A DNA stretch of 64,000 bases from Symsagittifera roscoffensis (Eukaryota > Xenacoelomorpha > Acoela > Convolutidae), in assembly GCF_963678635.1 (NCBI RefSeq), contig NC_087063.1, positions 59,342,759-59,406,758 on the forward strand, given 5' to 3'. The notes under the pieces are model-generated. The model was given only the letters and a program-made list of their open reading frames with translations. It was not told the origin of the DNA and searched no databases. Positions 22,012 to 33,002 of the stretch are shown here, in pieces; the first letter of the stretch is position 1, and each line of letters starts with the position of its first letter. A program made the position numbers and the translations under genes.

Positions 22012-22863
22012 TTTTTTTATTTATTATTTTTTCAGTGTGGGTAAGTCTTACCCATATTTCCCGGACAAAAATATCCATCGAAGTCCCCGTCGATTGCATA
22101 CCGGAAATTAATTTGAGATTGGACGCAGGAATGATTAAATGCCTTTCCTGGGCTACCCATGAAGGGTTATCACTGTCGTTTCTTACGTATTTCATGCTCT
22201 CACGGTCCACGTCCTGAATCGTGACACTGATCTCCTTTGGACTCGACGTCATTTCGTTCAGCCACTCCAAGACACGCAGATTCGTCAACTCTTGTTCGTA
22301 TGATTGCTGTTGCTCGTCGTCGAATTCTACCTCGGGTTTCGACCGGTCATCGATCCACTCCTCGTCTTAGTCATCGACTATGTCTATGTCCTGTGACACT
22401 GTTTTTTCTTCTAGACCCACCAAATCTTCTTCAGAATTTTTCTGTCCCGTACGAAGTCATCTCCGTAAGGGTTGTACTTCTTCTTGAGTCTTGTCCTGTC
22501 ACTCTGTCGTGTGTGTATCGCAAACCGTAGGTCTGGTTCCAAATTCTTGGGGACCTCCATTTGTTCGAAGTCTCGCCAGTCCTCTTCTGCGTAGGGTAAG
22601 GTTTCTTTGTTCGCTTCAATCACCTCATTTGGATCCAGTTCCAGTGGTGGACTTGATCCTTCCTCTATGATCTCATTCCCATCATTCTTTCCCCTGGTTC
22701 CCTTCTCATTGACCTCGTAGGCAAGGTCCATCATCAGATAACTCCCTTCTTCCATGTCTGCAGGTATACACCAGTCTTCCGTAGATGGGTTGTGCGGCTT
22801 AATATTTTCCAAGTGAGCGGCTCGGCCGGTACTCAGTCTGTATAAACGTCCCTCCTGGTGCAC
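22012..22863 (-). pseudogene. Integrase C-terminal extension and acidic tail, block 2
   Basis: Frame 22863-22411 carries HQEGRLYRLSTGRAAH-ENI, the SH3-like integrase end, and the acidic tail. A frameshifted reading (22619-22431) and an in-frame TAA at 22367-22369 follow, then the NLRVLEWLNEMTS frame (22288-21986). It is almost the same as block 3 but has its own indels. The shared TAA ties blocks 2 and 3 to a common defective ancestor. Confidence 0.65.
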
Positions 22864-23145
22864 TTACGTAATCATGAAGGGTCCTCTCCACTTCTTTAGG
22901 AGCTCTTTCGTTCTTTTCGGTGGTATAACGTATTACCCATACATAGTCTCCTACCGAGTAAGCTATTGCACCAGCTGCTTTCTTATCGAATCTTTCCTCT
23001 GCTTTGCCTGTGCCTGCTGAGTGTTCCGTCTGCACAAGTCGTTCAGGTCTTGTTGACGGCTAATCACATCCCCTACGTAGACCTGTGGTGATGTTTTTTT
23101 CCCTCATACTCTGGGTAAAAGAAATTCAAGGGCAAAGACTTCTCC
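22864..23145 (-). pseudogene. Integrase core 3' end, block 2
   Basis: Reads NTQQAQ-type and SVGDYVWV segments with frame changes. The 5' edge is a clean deletion: integrase sequence stops at AAGACTTCT and continues with CCCCGGATAAA, which in block 1 lies about 1.5 kb away at 26705. The five bases CTTCT occur at both breakpoints. DDE residues are absent. Confidence 0.6.
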
Positions 23146-23594
23146 CCGGATAAATTTTCTTGCCCCAGATTTCGCTCAACTTATTCGCCTTTCTGACCCT
23201 GATCCTCAAAGGTAACGGTTTTCTTTTGCGCCCCTTTAACCTGTTCTTTTCATTTGTATGATGTACTCGTCAAAACGTTTTGCGGTATCGAGGCTACTAG
23301 TTGCTAAACTATCGTCCTACAACCCCTTTCATTTTCCTTGTGTTGACGTCTTGATGGCATGATCCTTACTTTCTCACTGACTGTCAGCGATGCCATGGCT
23401 GCTGCCCATTCTGGTTCAACTCTAGTCACTTCTCTCTCAAATAATCCGACCTGCACCGTTTTATCTGTTCATAGAAATTCCTCTGTATAATTCTGTTTAT
23501 GTTCAGAGAGATGCTGTTTACGAGACAAATCCCGTTAGACCAGGTTCGAATGTAGCTTTATATCCAAAGGCTCAAGGTCCTCTTTAGATAAGAT
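23146..23594 (-). pseudogene. Spacer between RNase H and integrase, block 2
   Basis: Corresponds to 26706-27184 of block 1 (CCCCGGATAAA... to AAATCTATATTTCTG). Both copies are rich in stops in all frames, so this part was probably degenerate or low-constraint before duplication. Confidence 0.5.
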
Positions 23595-24045
23595 CTATGT
23601 TTCTGCTGGTTCCTCTACCGGTAACTCGGGGTGTCCCGGAATTGGATGTCCAGACTTGTCCAACGATCTTGTCAAGGGAAGCACCTGATTAGTTTCTTTG
23701 TTCAGAAACGAGAACCCTTCCTTGATTTCCGCCTGATTGGCTTGCTTCTGTTGTAGTCTTTTATAAAACTCAGTCTTCTTGCTGAGGCTGTCAGCATACT
23801 GGTGTTTTTCACGCATCATATGCTCGAATATCATGTGGTAGCCGTCTAACCTGACTATCCATCGACCAATAGAGCTCTGGTCCATCGAGTACGTCTTCAA
23901 CCAGGATAACGCTCTTTTGTCCACGCGTAGCTTAAAGGGAGCGCTCCCTAAGTATGCGCGGTACTTCTGCACGAATGTGACCACTGCAAACCTTTCTGTC
24001 TTTGATGCACCATGTTTCAATTCAGAGTCACTCAACACTGAATTG
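23595..24045 (-). pseudogene. RNase H domain of Ty3/gypsy-like Pol, block 2 (5' truncated)
   Basis: The frame begins at VLSDSELKHGASKTERFAVV, followed by KLRVDKRALSWLKT and RWIVRLDGYH-IFEH, the classic gypsy RNase H pattern (E-x-E-like helix, DH-AL-WL, RW---L--Y---I-H-+G--HQYADSLS). The first catalytic Asp of RNase H lies upstream and is missing: at 24045 the frame abuts the truncated macro domain of block 1. It closely matches 27185-27691. Confidence 0.75.
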
Positions 24046-24306
24046 AAATACGCCTCCTATTCCTGGTCTTTGCTTCCAAAGGAATTCTATGTTTTTGTAT
24101 TCTCTCTTAAAATCTGCTGTTAACGCTGTCCTAAAACTCATGACAGCTGTGATCGCTATTGCATATGTTCTATTTGGAAGTATAAAATCGCTACCCGTCA
24201 AAATTATACAACTTGAGCACACATTTGGCAAGTTAAAATCTGACTCAACAACTCTTCTTATGTCAAGTTTCTTAGGATCCTCGCCTATTTCTATTTCTAA
24301 GGTCAC
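24046..24306 (-). pseudogene. Macro domain N-terminal half, block 1 (truncated)
   Basis: Contains LTGSDFILPNRTYAIAITAV, MSFRTALTADFKREYKNIEF and ends at PGIGGV, then runs into FQFSVE and the RNase H of block 2. So the C-terminal half with the SLP-YGPNRG loop is gone. The part that remains shares the FRTAL substitution with blocks 2 and 3, showing that this change existed in the parent element before the copies separated. Confidence 0.65.
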
Positions 24307-24928
24307 CTGTCTCTCTTGCTATTCTCAATTTTTCTATTTATTAGTTTTTCAGTTAATTTTTCGTAGGGTTGCTGTTGCTCGTAATCGAATTCTACCTCGG
24401 GTTTCGACCGGTCATCGATCCACTCCTCGTCTTGGTCATCGACTATGTCTATGTCCTGTGACACGGTTTTTTCTTCTAGACCCACCAAATCTTCTTCAGA
24501 TATAGTCTGTCCCGTACGAAGTCATCTCCGTAAGGGATGCACTTCTTCTTGAGTCTTGTCCTGTCACTCTGTCGTGTCTGTATCGCAAACGGTAGGTCTG
24601 GTTCCAAATTCTTGGGGACCTCCATTTGTTCGAAGTCTCACCAGTCCTCTTCTGCGTAGGGTAAGGTTTCTTCGTTCGCTTCAATCACCTCATTGGGATC
24701 CAGTTCCAGTGGTGGACTTGATCCTTCCTCTATGATCTCATTCCCATCATTCTTTCCCCTGGTTCCCTTCTCATTGACCTCGCAGGCAGGGTCCATCATC
24801 AGATAACCCCCTTCTTCCATGTCTGCAGGTATACACCAGTCTTCCGTAGATGGGTTGTACTGCTTAATATTTTCCAAGTGAGCGGCTCGGCCGGTACTCA
24901 GTCTGTATAAACGTCCCTCCTGGTGCAC
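24307..24928 (-). pseudogene. Integrase C-terminal extension and acidic tail, block 1
   Basis: Frame 24928-24638 starts HQEGRLYRLSTGRAAH-ENI, and 24684-24496 and 24488-24303 continue it across frame changes. The acidic part reads SQDIDIVDDQDEEWIDD with CAA (Gln) where blocks 2 and 3 have TAA. It lacks the NLRVLEWLNEM portion before the macro domain, having jumped from PYEKLTEKLI to KIENSKRDR. Confidence 0.65.
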
Positions 24929-25946
24929 TTACGTAATCATGAAGGGTCCTCTCCACTTCTTTAGGAGCTCTTTCGTTCTTTTCGGTGGTATAACGTAATA
25001 CCCATACATAGTCTCCTACCGAGTAAGCTTTTGCACCAGCTGCTTTCTTATCGAATCTTTTTTCTCTGCTTTGCCTGTGCCTGCTGAGTGTTTTGTCTGC
25101 ACAAGTCGTTCAGGTTTTGTTGACGGCTAATCACATCCCTTACGTAGACCTGTGGTGGTGTTTTCTTTCCCTCATACTCTGGGTAAAAGAAAGTCAAGGG
25201 GAAAGACTTCTCGTATCCGGTTAACATCATGTATAGACCAACTCCGGTGGTGGAGTGTTGCGTGCTGTTGTAAACGCCCATCACCTGTGGAAGGTATCTG
25301 TCCCAATCGGTCGTGTACCTGGAACAATATACCCTCAGCATCGACACCAGCGTCCGATTTTGCCTCTCCACTAAGCCATTCGTCAGGGGATGGTATGTCG
25401 TGAAATGAGCTTGGGCCACCTGAGAGCGTCTCATGAGATCTTTAGTAAGTTCTCCTACGAAAGCTGTTCCTTTGTCTGATTGAAACGTCATCGGACATCC
25501 ATGTCTCGCTATCCACGTATTGATTAGATGATCGCACGTCTGTTCAGCTGAGGCAGTTATGCAGGCACGGCCTCTGCATTTTTCGTCAAGTGGTCTTTCA
25601 TGACCAAGATCTGACTCTAGCCACTGTCTGTCATACATATTTTCTGGTGGTCAATATGCACCACCTCATTGAATTCAGATGACTCGATCGACTGCAAAGG
25701 AAATCGCAATTTCCTTGGTTTCTTGACCAGTTGACATGACATACATGCTGTTACCGACGTCTCACATGCTTTCGTCATTCCAGGCTCTTCAAAGCGCTTC
25801 ATAATCCTCCGGTATACTTTGTCAATTCCCTGATGGCCCATCTGATCATGCAACCTGAATAAAAGTTCTGTCTGATAGAGATGCGGCAACACTATCGTGT
25901 TATATTTGTACAGGACTTTATCTTCTTCTCTTCTCTTGCAAGCCAC
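24929..25946 (-). pseudogene. Integrase of Ty3/gypsy-like Pol, block 1 (frameshifted)
   Basis: The frame 25946-25617 has the HHCC zinc-binding module: RLHDQMGHQG with two His, then ACETSVTACMSCQLVKKP with the Cys pair, and the first catalytic Asp in VVHIDHQ. After a frame change, 25638-25048 carries the second Asp in FQSDKGTAF and the Glu in LVERQN, with 35 residues between them, the usual DD35E spacing of gypsy integrases. TTYHPLTNGLVERQ matches the family's YHP-TNG-VER signature. The stretch around the first Asp to the tASAE helix is damaged. Catalyses cDNA insertion in active elements; not functional here. Confidence 0.85.
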
Positions 25947-25955
25947 GATTCCGTC

Positions 25956-26785
25956 CTAATTCAGATTTAACCTTCCCTCTTTCTGCATAAAATACTGTTT
26001 CAGAATACGGTAACTGTCTTCCTCCAGGTCACCTTTGTCTGGTGTTCCATTTTCGATCCACCTCTTCAAGTTGCTCGTCATTCGGTCAATTCCTTGCGCT
26101 CCTAGTAGATCCGAGGGTCTGTATCTCGCCTTAAAATATGTCTTTAAGACCCTCAATTGACTATTCAGTTCATCGAGCTGATGCGTGTCATCTTCCATCT
26201 TCACGCACCAATTTTTCGCCAATGGCCCTGTCTCTTGTCTGAAGGGTTGAAGATCAGTCCTGACTACTTCTTTTTGCGGCAAAAAACTTATCGATCGTTT
26301 TGATATCGCTATTGTTTCTGGTTCATCCGCAGCGTTGTCAAAGACTCTTTCGCTGGATACCAGGCAGCGATCACTGTCAGGGTCTTGAGATACTTCTCTG
26401 TCCAGGTCTCTTGCTCGATTCTCCACTAGTAATGGGTGGATTGCTAGCTCTGACAATTCCGATCCCGTGCTCGAGTTCCTGTCTAAGTAGGTGTCATTTC
26501 CTGAATTCCTGAATTGATATCAACAGAAGAGTCTGCCACCGAGCACGTTTCTTCTTCGGCCACCGAGCACGAGATCCATCTGAACTCCCCGGATAAAGTT
26601 TCATCTTCCAGGTCTTGTTCCTTACCATGAAAAATTTTCCTCTTCACCTGACTCCCAGGACAAATTTTCTTGTCCCAGGTCTTGTTGATTAACTCGCCTT
26701 TTCTCTTCAACGTCCTTCTCCCCGGATAAACTTTCTTGCCCCAGATTTCGCTCAACTTATTTGCCTTTCTGACCCTGATCCTCAA
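25956..26785 (-). pseudogene. Pol spacer between RNase H and integrase, block 1
   Basis: Frames 26785-26483 and 26456-25956. The second reads LDELNSQLRVLKTYFKARY and ILKQYFMQKEGRLNLN, then leads after a stop directly into the integrase zinc module. This variable 'neck' precedes the integrase in many gypsy-like Pols. Frame breaks are present. Confidence 0.55.
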
Positions 26786-27184
26786 AGGTAACGGTTTTCT
26801 TTTGCGCCCCTTTAACCTGTTCTTTTCGTTTGTATGATGTACTCGTCAAAGCGTTTTGTGGTATCGAGGCTACTAGTTGCTAAACTATTGTCCTACAACC
26901 CCTTTCATTTTCCTTGTGTTGACGTCTTGATGGCATGATCCTTACTTTCTCACTGACTGTCAGCGATGCCATGGCTGCTGCCCATTCTGGTTCATCTCTA
27001 GTCACTTCTCTCTCCAATAATCTAACCAGCATCCGCATCACTTGTGGTGTGACCTGCACCGTTTTATCTGTTCATAGAAATTCCTCTGTATAATGCTGTT
27101 TATGTTCATACGAGAGAAATCCTGTTGGACCAGGTTCGAATGTAGCACTATATCCAAAGGCACAAGGTCCTCTTTAGATAAAAT

Positions 27185-27720
27185 CTATATTTCTGCTGGT
27201 TCCTCTACCGGTAACTCAGGGTGTCCCGGAATTGGATGTCCAGACTTGTCCAACCATCTTGTCAAGGGAAGCACCTGATTAGTTTCTTTGTTCAGAAACG
27301 AGAAGCCTTCCTTGATTTCCGCCTGATTGGCTTGCTTCTGTTGTAGTCTTTTATAAAACTCAGTCTTCTTGCTGAGGCTGTCAGCATACTGGTGTTTGTC
27401 ACGCATCCTGTGCTCGAATATCATGTGGTAGCCGTCTAACCTGACTATCCATCGACCAATAGAGCTCTGGTCCATCGAGTGCGTCTTCAACCAGGATAAC
27501 GCTCTTTTGTCCACGCGTAGCTTAAAGGGAGCGCTCCCTAAGTATGCGCAGTACTTCTCCACGAATGTGACCACTGCAAACCTTTCTGTCTTTGGTGCAC
27601 CATATTTCAATTCAGTGTCACTCAACACTTTACTGCCATATGCAATGGGACGGAGAACTGTTCTCATATTCCATTCTTGCTCCTGATTCATTAACCTGAG
27701 ATGGCTACTACTGATGCATC
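27185..27720 (-). pseudogene. RNase H domain of Ty3/gypsy-like Pol, block 1
   Basis: Frame 27691-27185: VLRPIAYGSKVLSDTELKYG, KTERFAVVTFVEKY, KLRVDKRALSWLKT, RWIVRLDGYHMIFEHRMRDK then HQYADSLSKK. The first catalytic Asp lies in the preceding frame (YVLDTDASVVAIS, about 27710-27745), one frame change away. The Glu of KTERFAV and the Asp of the HQYADSLS motif are present. Degrades the RNA strand in active elements; this copy is frameshifted. Confidence 0.8.
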
Positions 27721-28095
27721 AGTGTCAAGAACGTACATGCCCTTTTCTGTGGGCATGCCTAGCACTGGCGCCTCGCACAGTTCCCGCTTTATGTTGTCGA
27801 AGGTAGCTTGAGCTTCTTCGTTCAATTCGATCTTCTTTCCTTTGTTGCACATAGGTTTCTGCATGGGGTACACTTTCTGTGCGTATCCTTTTATGAGCTC
27901 ACGGTAGTAATTGGCAAACCCCATGAACGTCATGAGTTGTGGGTCCATTCTGGAGGCCTTACACGTCAAGACGGCCTCCACTGTCTCCCGGTCCGGCCTT
28001 ATGACACGCCTGTCCACCATTCTTCCCAGGTACTTGATTGAATCTCTAGGGATTTCACATTTCGATGGTTTGCATTTCAAGCCTGTTCTTTTCAT
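27691..28095 (-). pseudogene. RT thumb/connection region of Pol, block 1
   Basis: Contains KCKPSKCEIPRDSIKYLGRM, TVEAVLTCKASRMDPQLMTF and GFANYYRELIKGYAQKVYPM, the standard gypsy RT connection pattern (K-S-KC-F----V-YLG--V, then FLG--NYYR-FI--YA-I--PL), and ends in the start of RNase H (LDTDAS). A frame change separates it from the RT palm at 28117. Confidence 0.85.
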
Positions 28096-28099
28096 GCAA

Positions 28100-28518
28100 C
28101 CAAAGACCTCATCGAGTCAATCAGTATGGTCTGCCAAGATGGGTGTTGATATGACCACTTCCTCCACGTAGCACATCACAAGATTCCCGTACTTCTTCGT
28201 TACTCTGGTCAAAGCCTGAGTCATCAGTCTTTGAAAGGTCGCCGTGGCGTTGCACAAGCCAAAGGGCATCCTCTTCCACTGGTACAACCCCAATTCACAT
28301 GCGAATCCGGTTTTTTCTCTGTCCTTCTTCCGCAGAGGGACCTGCCAGAAGGCAGAACCCAAGTCCAGTGTGGTGAAGAACTTGGCGTCGCCAAGTTTCG
28401 AGAGGCTCTCGTTTATTCGCGGTATCGGGTAGGCATCTTTTATCGTCACTGCGTTCAGGTAACGAAAGTCGCAACAAAACCTAAGCTGCCCCTTTCGTTT
28501 TGGCTCTGACAACCCCAC
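28100..28518 (-). pseudogene. Reverse transcriptase palm of Ty3/gypsy-like Pol, with altered YxDD box
   Basis: Motifs in order: LRFCCDFRYLNAVTIKDAYP, LSKLGDAKFFTTLDLGSAFW (first catalytic Asp in LDLGSAFWQ), GFACELGLYQWKRMPFGLCN, ATATFQRLM, then CYVEEVVIST where family members have Y-V/L-D-D. The codons GTG GAG GAA replace the expected Asp pair at about 28153-28167. Both changes are Asp to Glu. RT with this box would be expected to be inactive or severely impaired. Downstream there is a stop or frame change at the TPILADHTD end. Confidence 0.85.
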
Positions 28519-28552
28519 AAGCCCAAGGCGATTGCGAGGGTTCTATCATGTC

Positions 28553-28945
28553 TTATTCGAGCAACATTTCTATTTCCGCTCGGCACGCTTCCGATTTATG
28601 AGGCGTCATTCGTCTTGCGTCTTGCGTCTTGCGCCTTGCCTGAGGAATGGCGCTTTCCTCTAATTCGATTTCGTGTTCGACGAAGTTGTAACAACCGATA
28701 TCCGCCTTATGTTTTGAAAATACGTCCGCGTTACGATTTAAAACCAATGATTCAAAATCTCCCTCACCTAGTTTCCTTCTCAAGTGTTCTATCTCCGGCA
28801 AAAGTAGTTTTTCGGACTCTAGTTCGTATGACGAAGGGCGTTCCGGAAAATTCGATAAGCTCGACAAGTCATCATCCGTTTCGGATTTCATTGAAAACAG
28901 ATTATCAGTTAACAGGGGTTTTTTGCCGACACTAAAAATTGGCAA
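28553..28945 (-). pseudogene. Pre-RT region of Pol, block 1
   Basis: The frame leads into RT through LVLNRNADVFSKHKADIGCYNFVEHEIELEESAIPQARR, which is the common gypsy pattern D-FS----D-G----H-I-----P-----R-, and EACRAEIEMLLE. Between 28553 and 28518 the frame is interrupted. Upstream of 28945 no protease or gag can be recognised, so this block is also truncated at its 5' end. Confidence 0.75.
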
Positions 28946-29245
28946 TTACCACATGTCATTTACTTTTACGGTTTCAATCTATCTCAAAGCATCACTAACT
29001 CAGCTGAAATTTTCAGCTGACAACCTCAAGGTATGATGAGTTGGAAGCTAAAAATCATTTAAAAAACCCTCCCGAAAGTTCTCACGCAAACCGTTTTGTA
29101 TGATTATTCAGAAAAAAAAGGATATAATGATGAAGGAAAGTAATTCTAGCGTAAAATGCACTAAATTCTGCCAAAAAAAAACAATTTTCAAAGATACTTG
29201 GATAATCTTTGACTGCCTTTTGTACATTGATTTCAAGTTCATTAA
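28946..29245. other. AT-rich stretch, no gene seen
   Basis: Lies between the truncated 5' end of the minus-strand Pol block and the 1.3-kb repeat. No target-site duplication or LTR could be recognised at the edge. Confidence 0.4.
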
Positions 29246-30545
29246 CCTAATGACTCACAATTTAAGGTTAGAAACTGGTGGAGGTTAAACTTGATAGAAA
29301 CAGGTGAAAAATTGAACGCACCTAGCACTCTCGAATCTTCAGAGGTCTCCAAAAATTCAAACGACTCACCAATGCGGTCTAAAAAGTTTTTAAAAAATCA
29401 GCAATGCGGTCAAAAATTCAAGTGAGTCAGCAGTACGGCCAAAAATTAAAGTGACTCACAAATGCCGCAAAAAATTTTTTAACACAACAATCAGACGTTT
29501 TGGGGAGCCTGAAGCTTTAGAGGAAATTCTAATCATGTCAATCTAACGAGCTCTGCGAAACGAGGTCTAGGTTAGATATTTAACCCAAAGGCGAAGCTTT
29601 GCTTCGCAAACACTAGCGCGAACACGACAAAAAGCAGAGCTCTATAAAGTGCATTAAAAAAGTTGGAATTAAGCCTCGAGTTAGTAAAAACTTGGCAATG
29701 TCTGAGATTCGCACCTGCGACCTATAGATCAAGAGTGTAGCACACTAAATATGACAAATCCAAATAGGACGCTTAATTTGCACCAACACAAGCCACAAAT
29801 GAAGCAGAGAGCAAATGCAATTTCCAATGCTAATTGTGAAATTTCAAAATAGGTGAACATTTTTAGTGAATTGGGCAATTTATTTGTTCTTTTAAAAGAT
29901 CAAACATCAGCGGTCAAGAGACAGGAAAAGCTAAAACGAAACTGTGAATCTCATCATTGCCACTTTCAAATCAGAAAAAAATCTGCTAACACAGCCATGC
30001 CCAATTTGCGACAAGCATGAGTTTTCTAGTGCCTACTTTCTCCTTATAGTCAAACGATTTTGAGCCTCTGACAAAACTCTGTCCTCTGACAACACAATAA
30101 ACAAAGGTTTCTTGCCTGAGTTTAAGTTGAAACATTATAACCAAAATTATTAAACTATCAAACAAAATAAGGTAAACTGAAGAACACTTTAAATAACTTT
30201 TTGAATTTAATATAAATGTTTCAGCCATTTCTTTTTCGCTTTTATAGAAATTTGAATCGCTTTGTTTTCGGCAAAAGAAAATGAAATGAATCTTAGGTGG
30301 AGTTCAAGTCAAATTGCGTAGAAAATTATTTAAGTCTGCTCAAAAACAAAATGTTTGGGCAAAACAAATCATTTGACCCGAGGAAACTGTTTTTTTTTTC
30401 ATTTATTGGGATTGAACTACAGCTCGGCAAAATATATATTCACACAAAAGTTAGGCTGCTCGTATGTCAAAGCATATTTGAATTTTCCGACTGAATTTTG
30501 GGGCAGTTTGAAAAAACTTTGCTTGAAAAATTTTGGTTTAACATT
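29246..30545. repeat. 1.3-kb direct repeat, copy 1
   Basis: Matches 39785-41096 in the same orientation from CCTAATGACTCA to AACATTGCCAACAGAC, with scattered substitutions and small indels. It contains a tRNA-like segment, the palindromic motif GCGAAGCTTTGCTTCGC, and a degenerate run of about 29-45-bp repeats (29350-29480, 'GACTCACCAATGCGG'). The minus-strand open frame near 29986-30228 also exists in copy 2, but substitutions there do not favour coding function. Confidence 0.9.
29694..29760 (-). ncRNA. tRNA-Lys-like SINE head (copy 1)
   Basis: On the minus strand, CTCTTGATC resembles the Lys anticodon arm (CTT), and GGTGCGAATCTC resembles a pol III B box. Acceptor-stem halves do not pair well, so this is not a working tRNA. 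Best read as the head of a tRNA-derived SINE. Confidence 0.5.
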
Positions 30546-33002
30546 GCCAACAGACCTTTTAGATAAAACCAGATTTGACTTCGCTTCAATTGAGATAAAA
30601 TTTTCTATTTAATGGTTTATCAAAATCAAATCAATCATTTTATCAATCAAAATCGATCAATCAAATAATTAAAATCGCAAAAAATACGATTTGTTCAGTC
30701 GCCATTTTTTCATATCACATGCAATCATTAGCACCTATTCGCATTTCAGATAATTTTTGAAAAGACTGTACATATTGCGATTCTTTGAATAAAACAGAGT
30801 GACAGGGAAAATTAGCAAAAAAAATGACGAAACTTGCTTCAAGCTATTGAAAAGTCCACAAACTCCAGCTTCTATATGCCTCTTCACATCCGACTCTTTG
30901 ACCTAACCAATGTCAACCTGAGTAACATAGGAACATGCCTTTCAAAACATCCAAAACTTGATGCTTCATGCTTGACTGCTTATATATCGTCGCTTCTCAA
31001 GATTTGGACACCCTGACGACACATAGGGTCCCTTCTTTGGTAATATTCAAGACATTCGTTTTGGCAGACTGACCCTCAAAAGTTTTTAAATAATTTTCTC
31101 CATTGCCTAGAAATTATCTAAAATGTTTTTCTTGGCCTGCTTTTCTGGAGTGATTTTGATTGCGCAGCACGCAGTCTGGTTGTTCTGTAGTTGTGATAGA
31201 TTGTTCATGTCTGGTGATATGTATTTATTAGTAATTGTTCCATGAATAATTTTCACCACGGATTAATTTTCCGGTTCTTTTGAGGATAAAGCTCATAGCT
31301 TTCTGAAAAGAGCTGATTTTCATCCGTTAAATCAATTTTTGTTCAACAATTATTTCGACTTTAAAAAAACTGGCAAAATTTTTGTGCTCGGAGTGGTATT
31401 GCTTCTCCAGACAAGTTTAACTTTTCAACTCGAATTTTGAACTGATTTTTTTTAGAACAGCAAAAGGGAATGGTTTCTTGAGCTCAAATTTGAAAAGATA
31501 TTTTACTGTAATCCTTTTTAAAAAAATTTTGAGGTTTTATAGATTGCCAATTTGGCCAAATTCGGACAATTACCGCGCGATGCAAAGTTATCAACGCGTT
31601 TGCCTATTCCTAATCACCAATTGAAAATATGCACCAACTGTTAGTGGAAATATTTAAGACAAAAAAGGTAAAAGGAAATGTATCATCTACTGATTCTTGT
31701 CCAAGTAGTTTTAGAGGTCTGTCGTAATTTTAATTTTACGAGTAAGAGTTAATTATCTCAAGTTGGGTATATCTTTGGATTTATACTCAAGTTACTTTTA
31801 CCGACGGCATTAATATTTTTCCACAATTTTTTGTTTACTTTTGGCTTCGGCTTTGGGCGATGGATATGTTTAGAGGGTTCTCACAGATGGTTGCATATGA
31901 TTGGGCTCAATATGAGCACTCTTCAAATTAATTAGGCAACAAAAGTTTTAAGTTTAAACTAACTGTTTTTGTTTTTCACCTCATTGAAGTTGGAAAGTTG
32001 ATTGTCTTCTAATCAGCAAATCATCTGTTCTCCTAGAATCGGACTCTCACGATTTCTGCTGTAGTCAACTATTGACTGTGGCGCTGTATGAGCTTGATAC
32101 TGGCTTGATCTCCATTCAACGTTCCTGCTCTACTGTCTCGTCTACGTCTGGTGTGTTGGTGGTGGACACTTCTCTTCTCACTTCTCTGTGTTCAGCTCTT
32201 CAAGAAGGTTGGTAACATCTTCCATTATATATCACCATGTAAAATATCGTTTCTGGCTATTATCGAATGATCGTTAAGTACTGCTTTCTATTCTAGAGTG
32301 ATGAAGTATGTATTTTGGATGTGCGGTCCAGGCTGTGAATCTTCAACTAAGGGATGCGCTTGGAGATGTCGTTACAATAAAAAGCGAGTATTAGTTCTGA
32401 TTTATAACTATTCTTTTTCTCGAGCTACTGATATTTATCGCTCTCTCAATTCTAATGATCTCATGATCAGATTATTGTTTACTTTGAACAAATATACTTT
32501 AACACTCAAGCAGTTTCATAATATAAGTTTCCAAATTAATCTACTTGGCATCTAATTCATCTAATAGTGGTAATTATATAACATAGGTGTGAAGCACACT
32601 TGCAAGACACACTTGTTGATTCTTCCCCGGCGGCTAATTTTTTGGACAGGAAACTAAAGTTGAAAAATGCACATAATCAATTTACTGCATTAGTTACAAG
32701 GTTGACATAAAGATGAGTAAAATTGAAATAACTTCAATGGCGAGCAAACCAAAATCATGTCGCTAGTCATTTTAATGTTCATTCAATTAAAGAATTGAGC
32801 TATCAAGCTCATATAATTGCAGATAATTAAATTTAAGTCAAGCTATCAAGTGGAACTCAAGTATACGCAAATGGGTGTCCCTAACTATTAAAATAGATAC
32901 AAGGAATTTAATTTTAAAAATACAACATAAGTTATGGGGAAGCCACTTAGTCAGTCAGAATGACAAGATATGATGATGATATTAATGAATGCAGTTAACT
33001 GC
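30546..33002. other. AT-rich non-coding region
   Basis: No frame with a recognisable domain. Short frames at 30834-31016 and 32298-32555 are not supported. No repeat in this window matches most of it. Confidence 0.4.
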
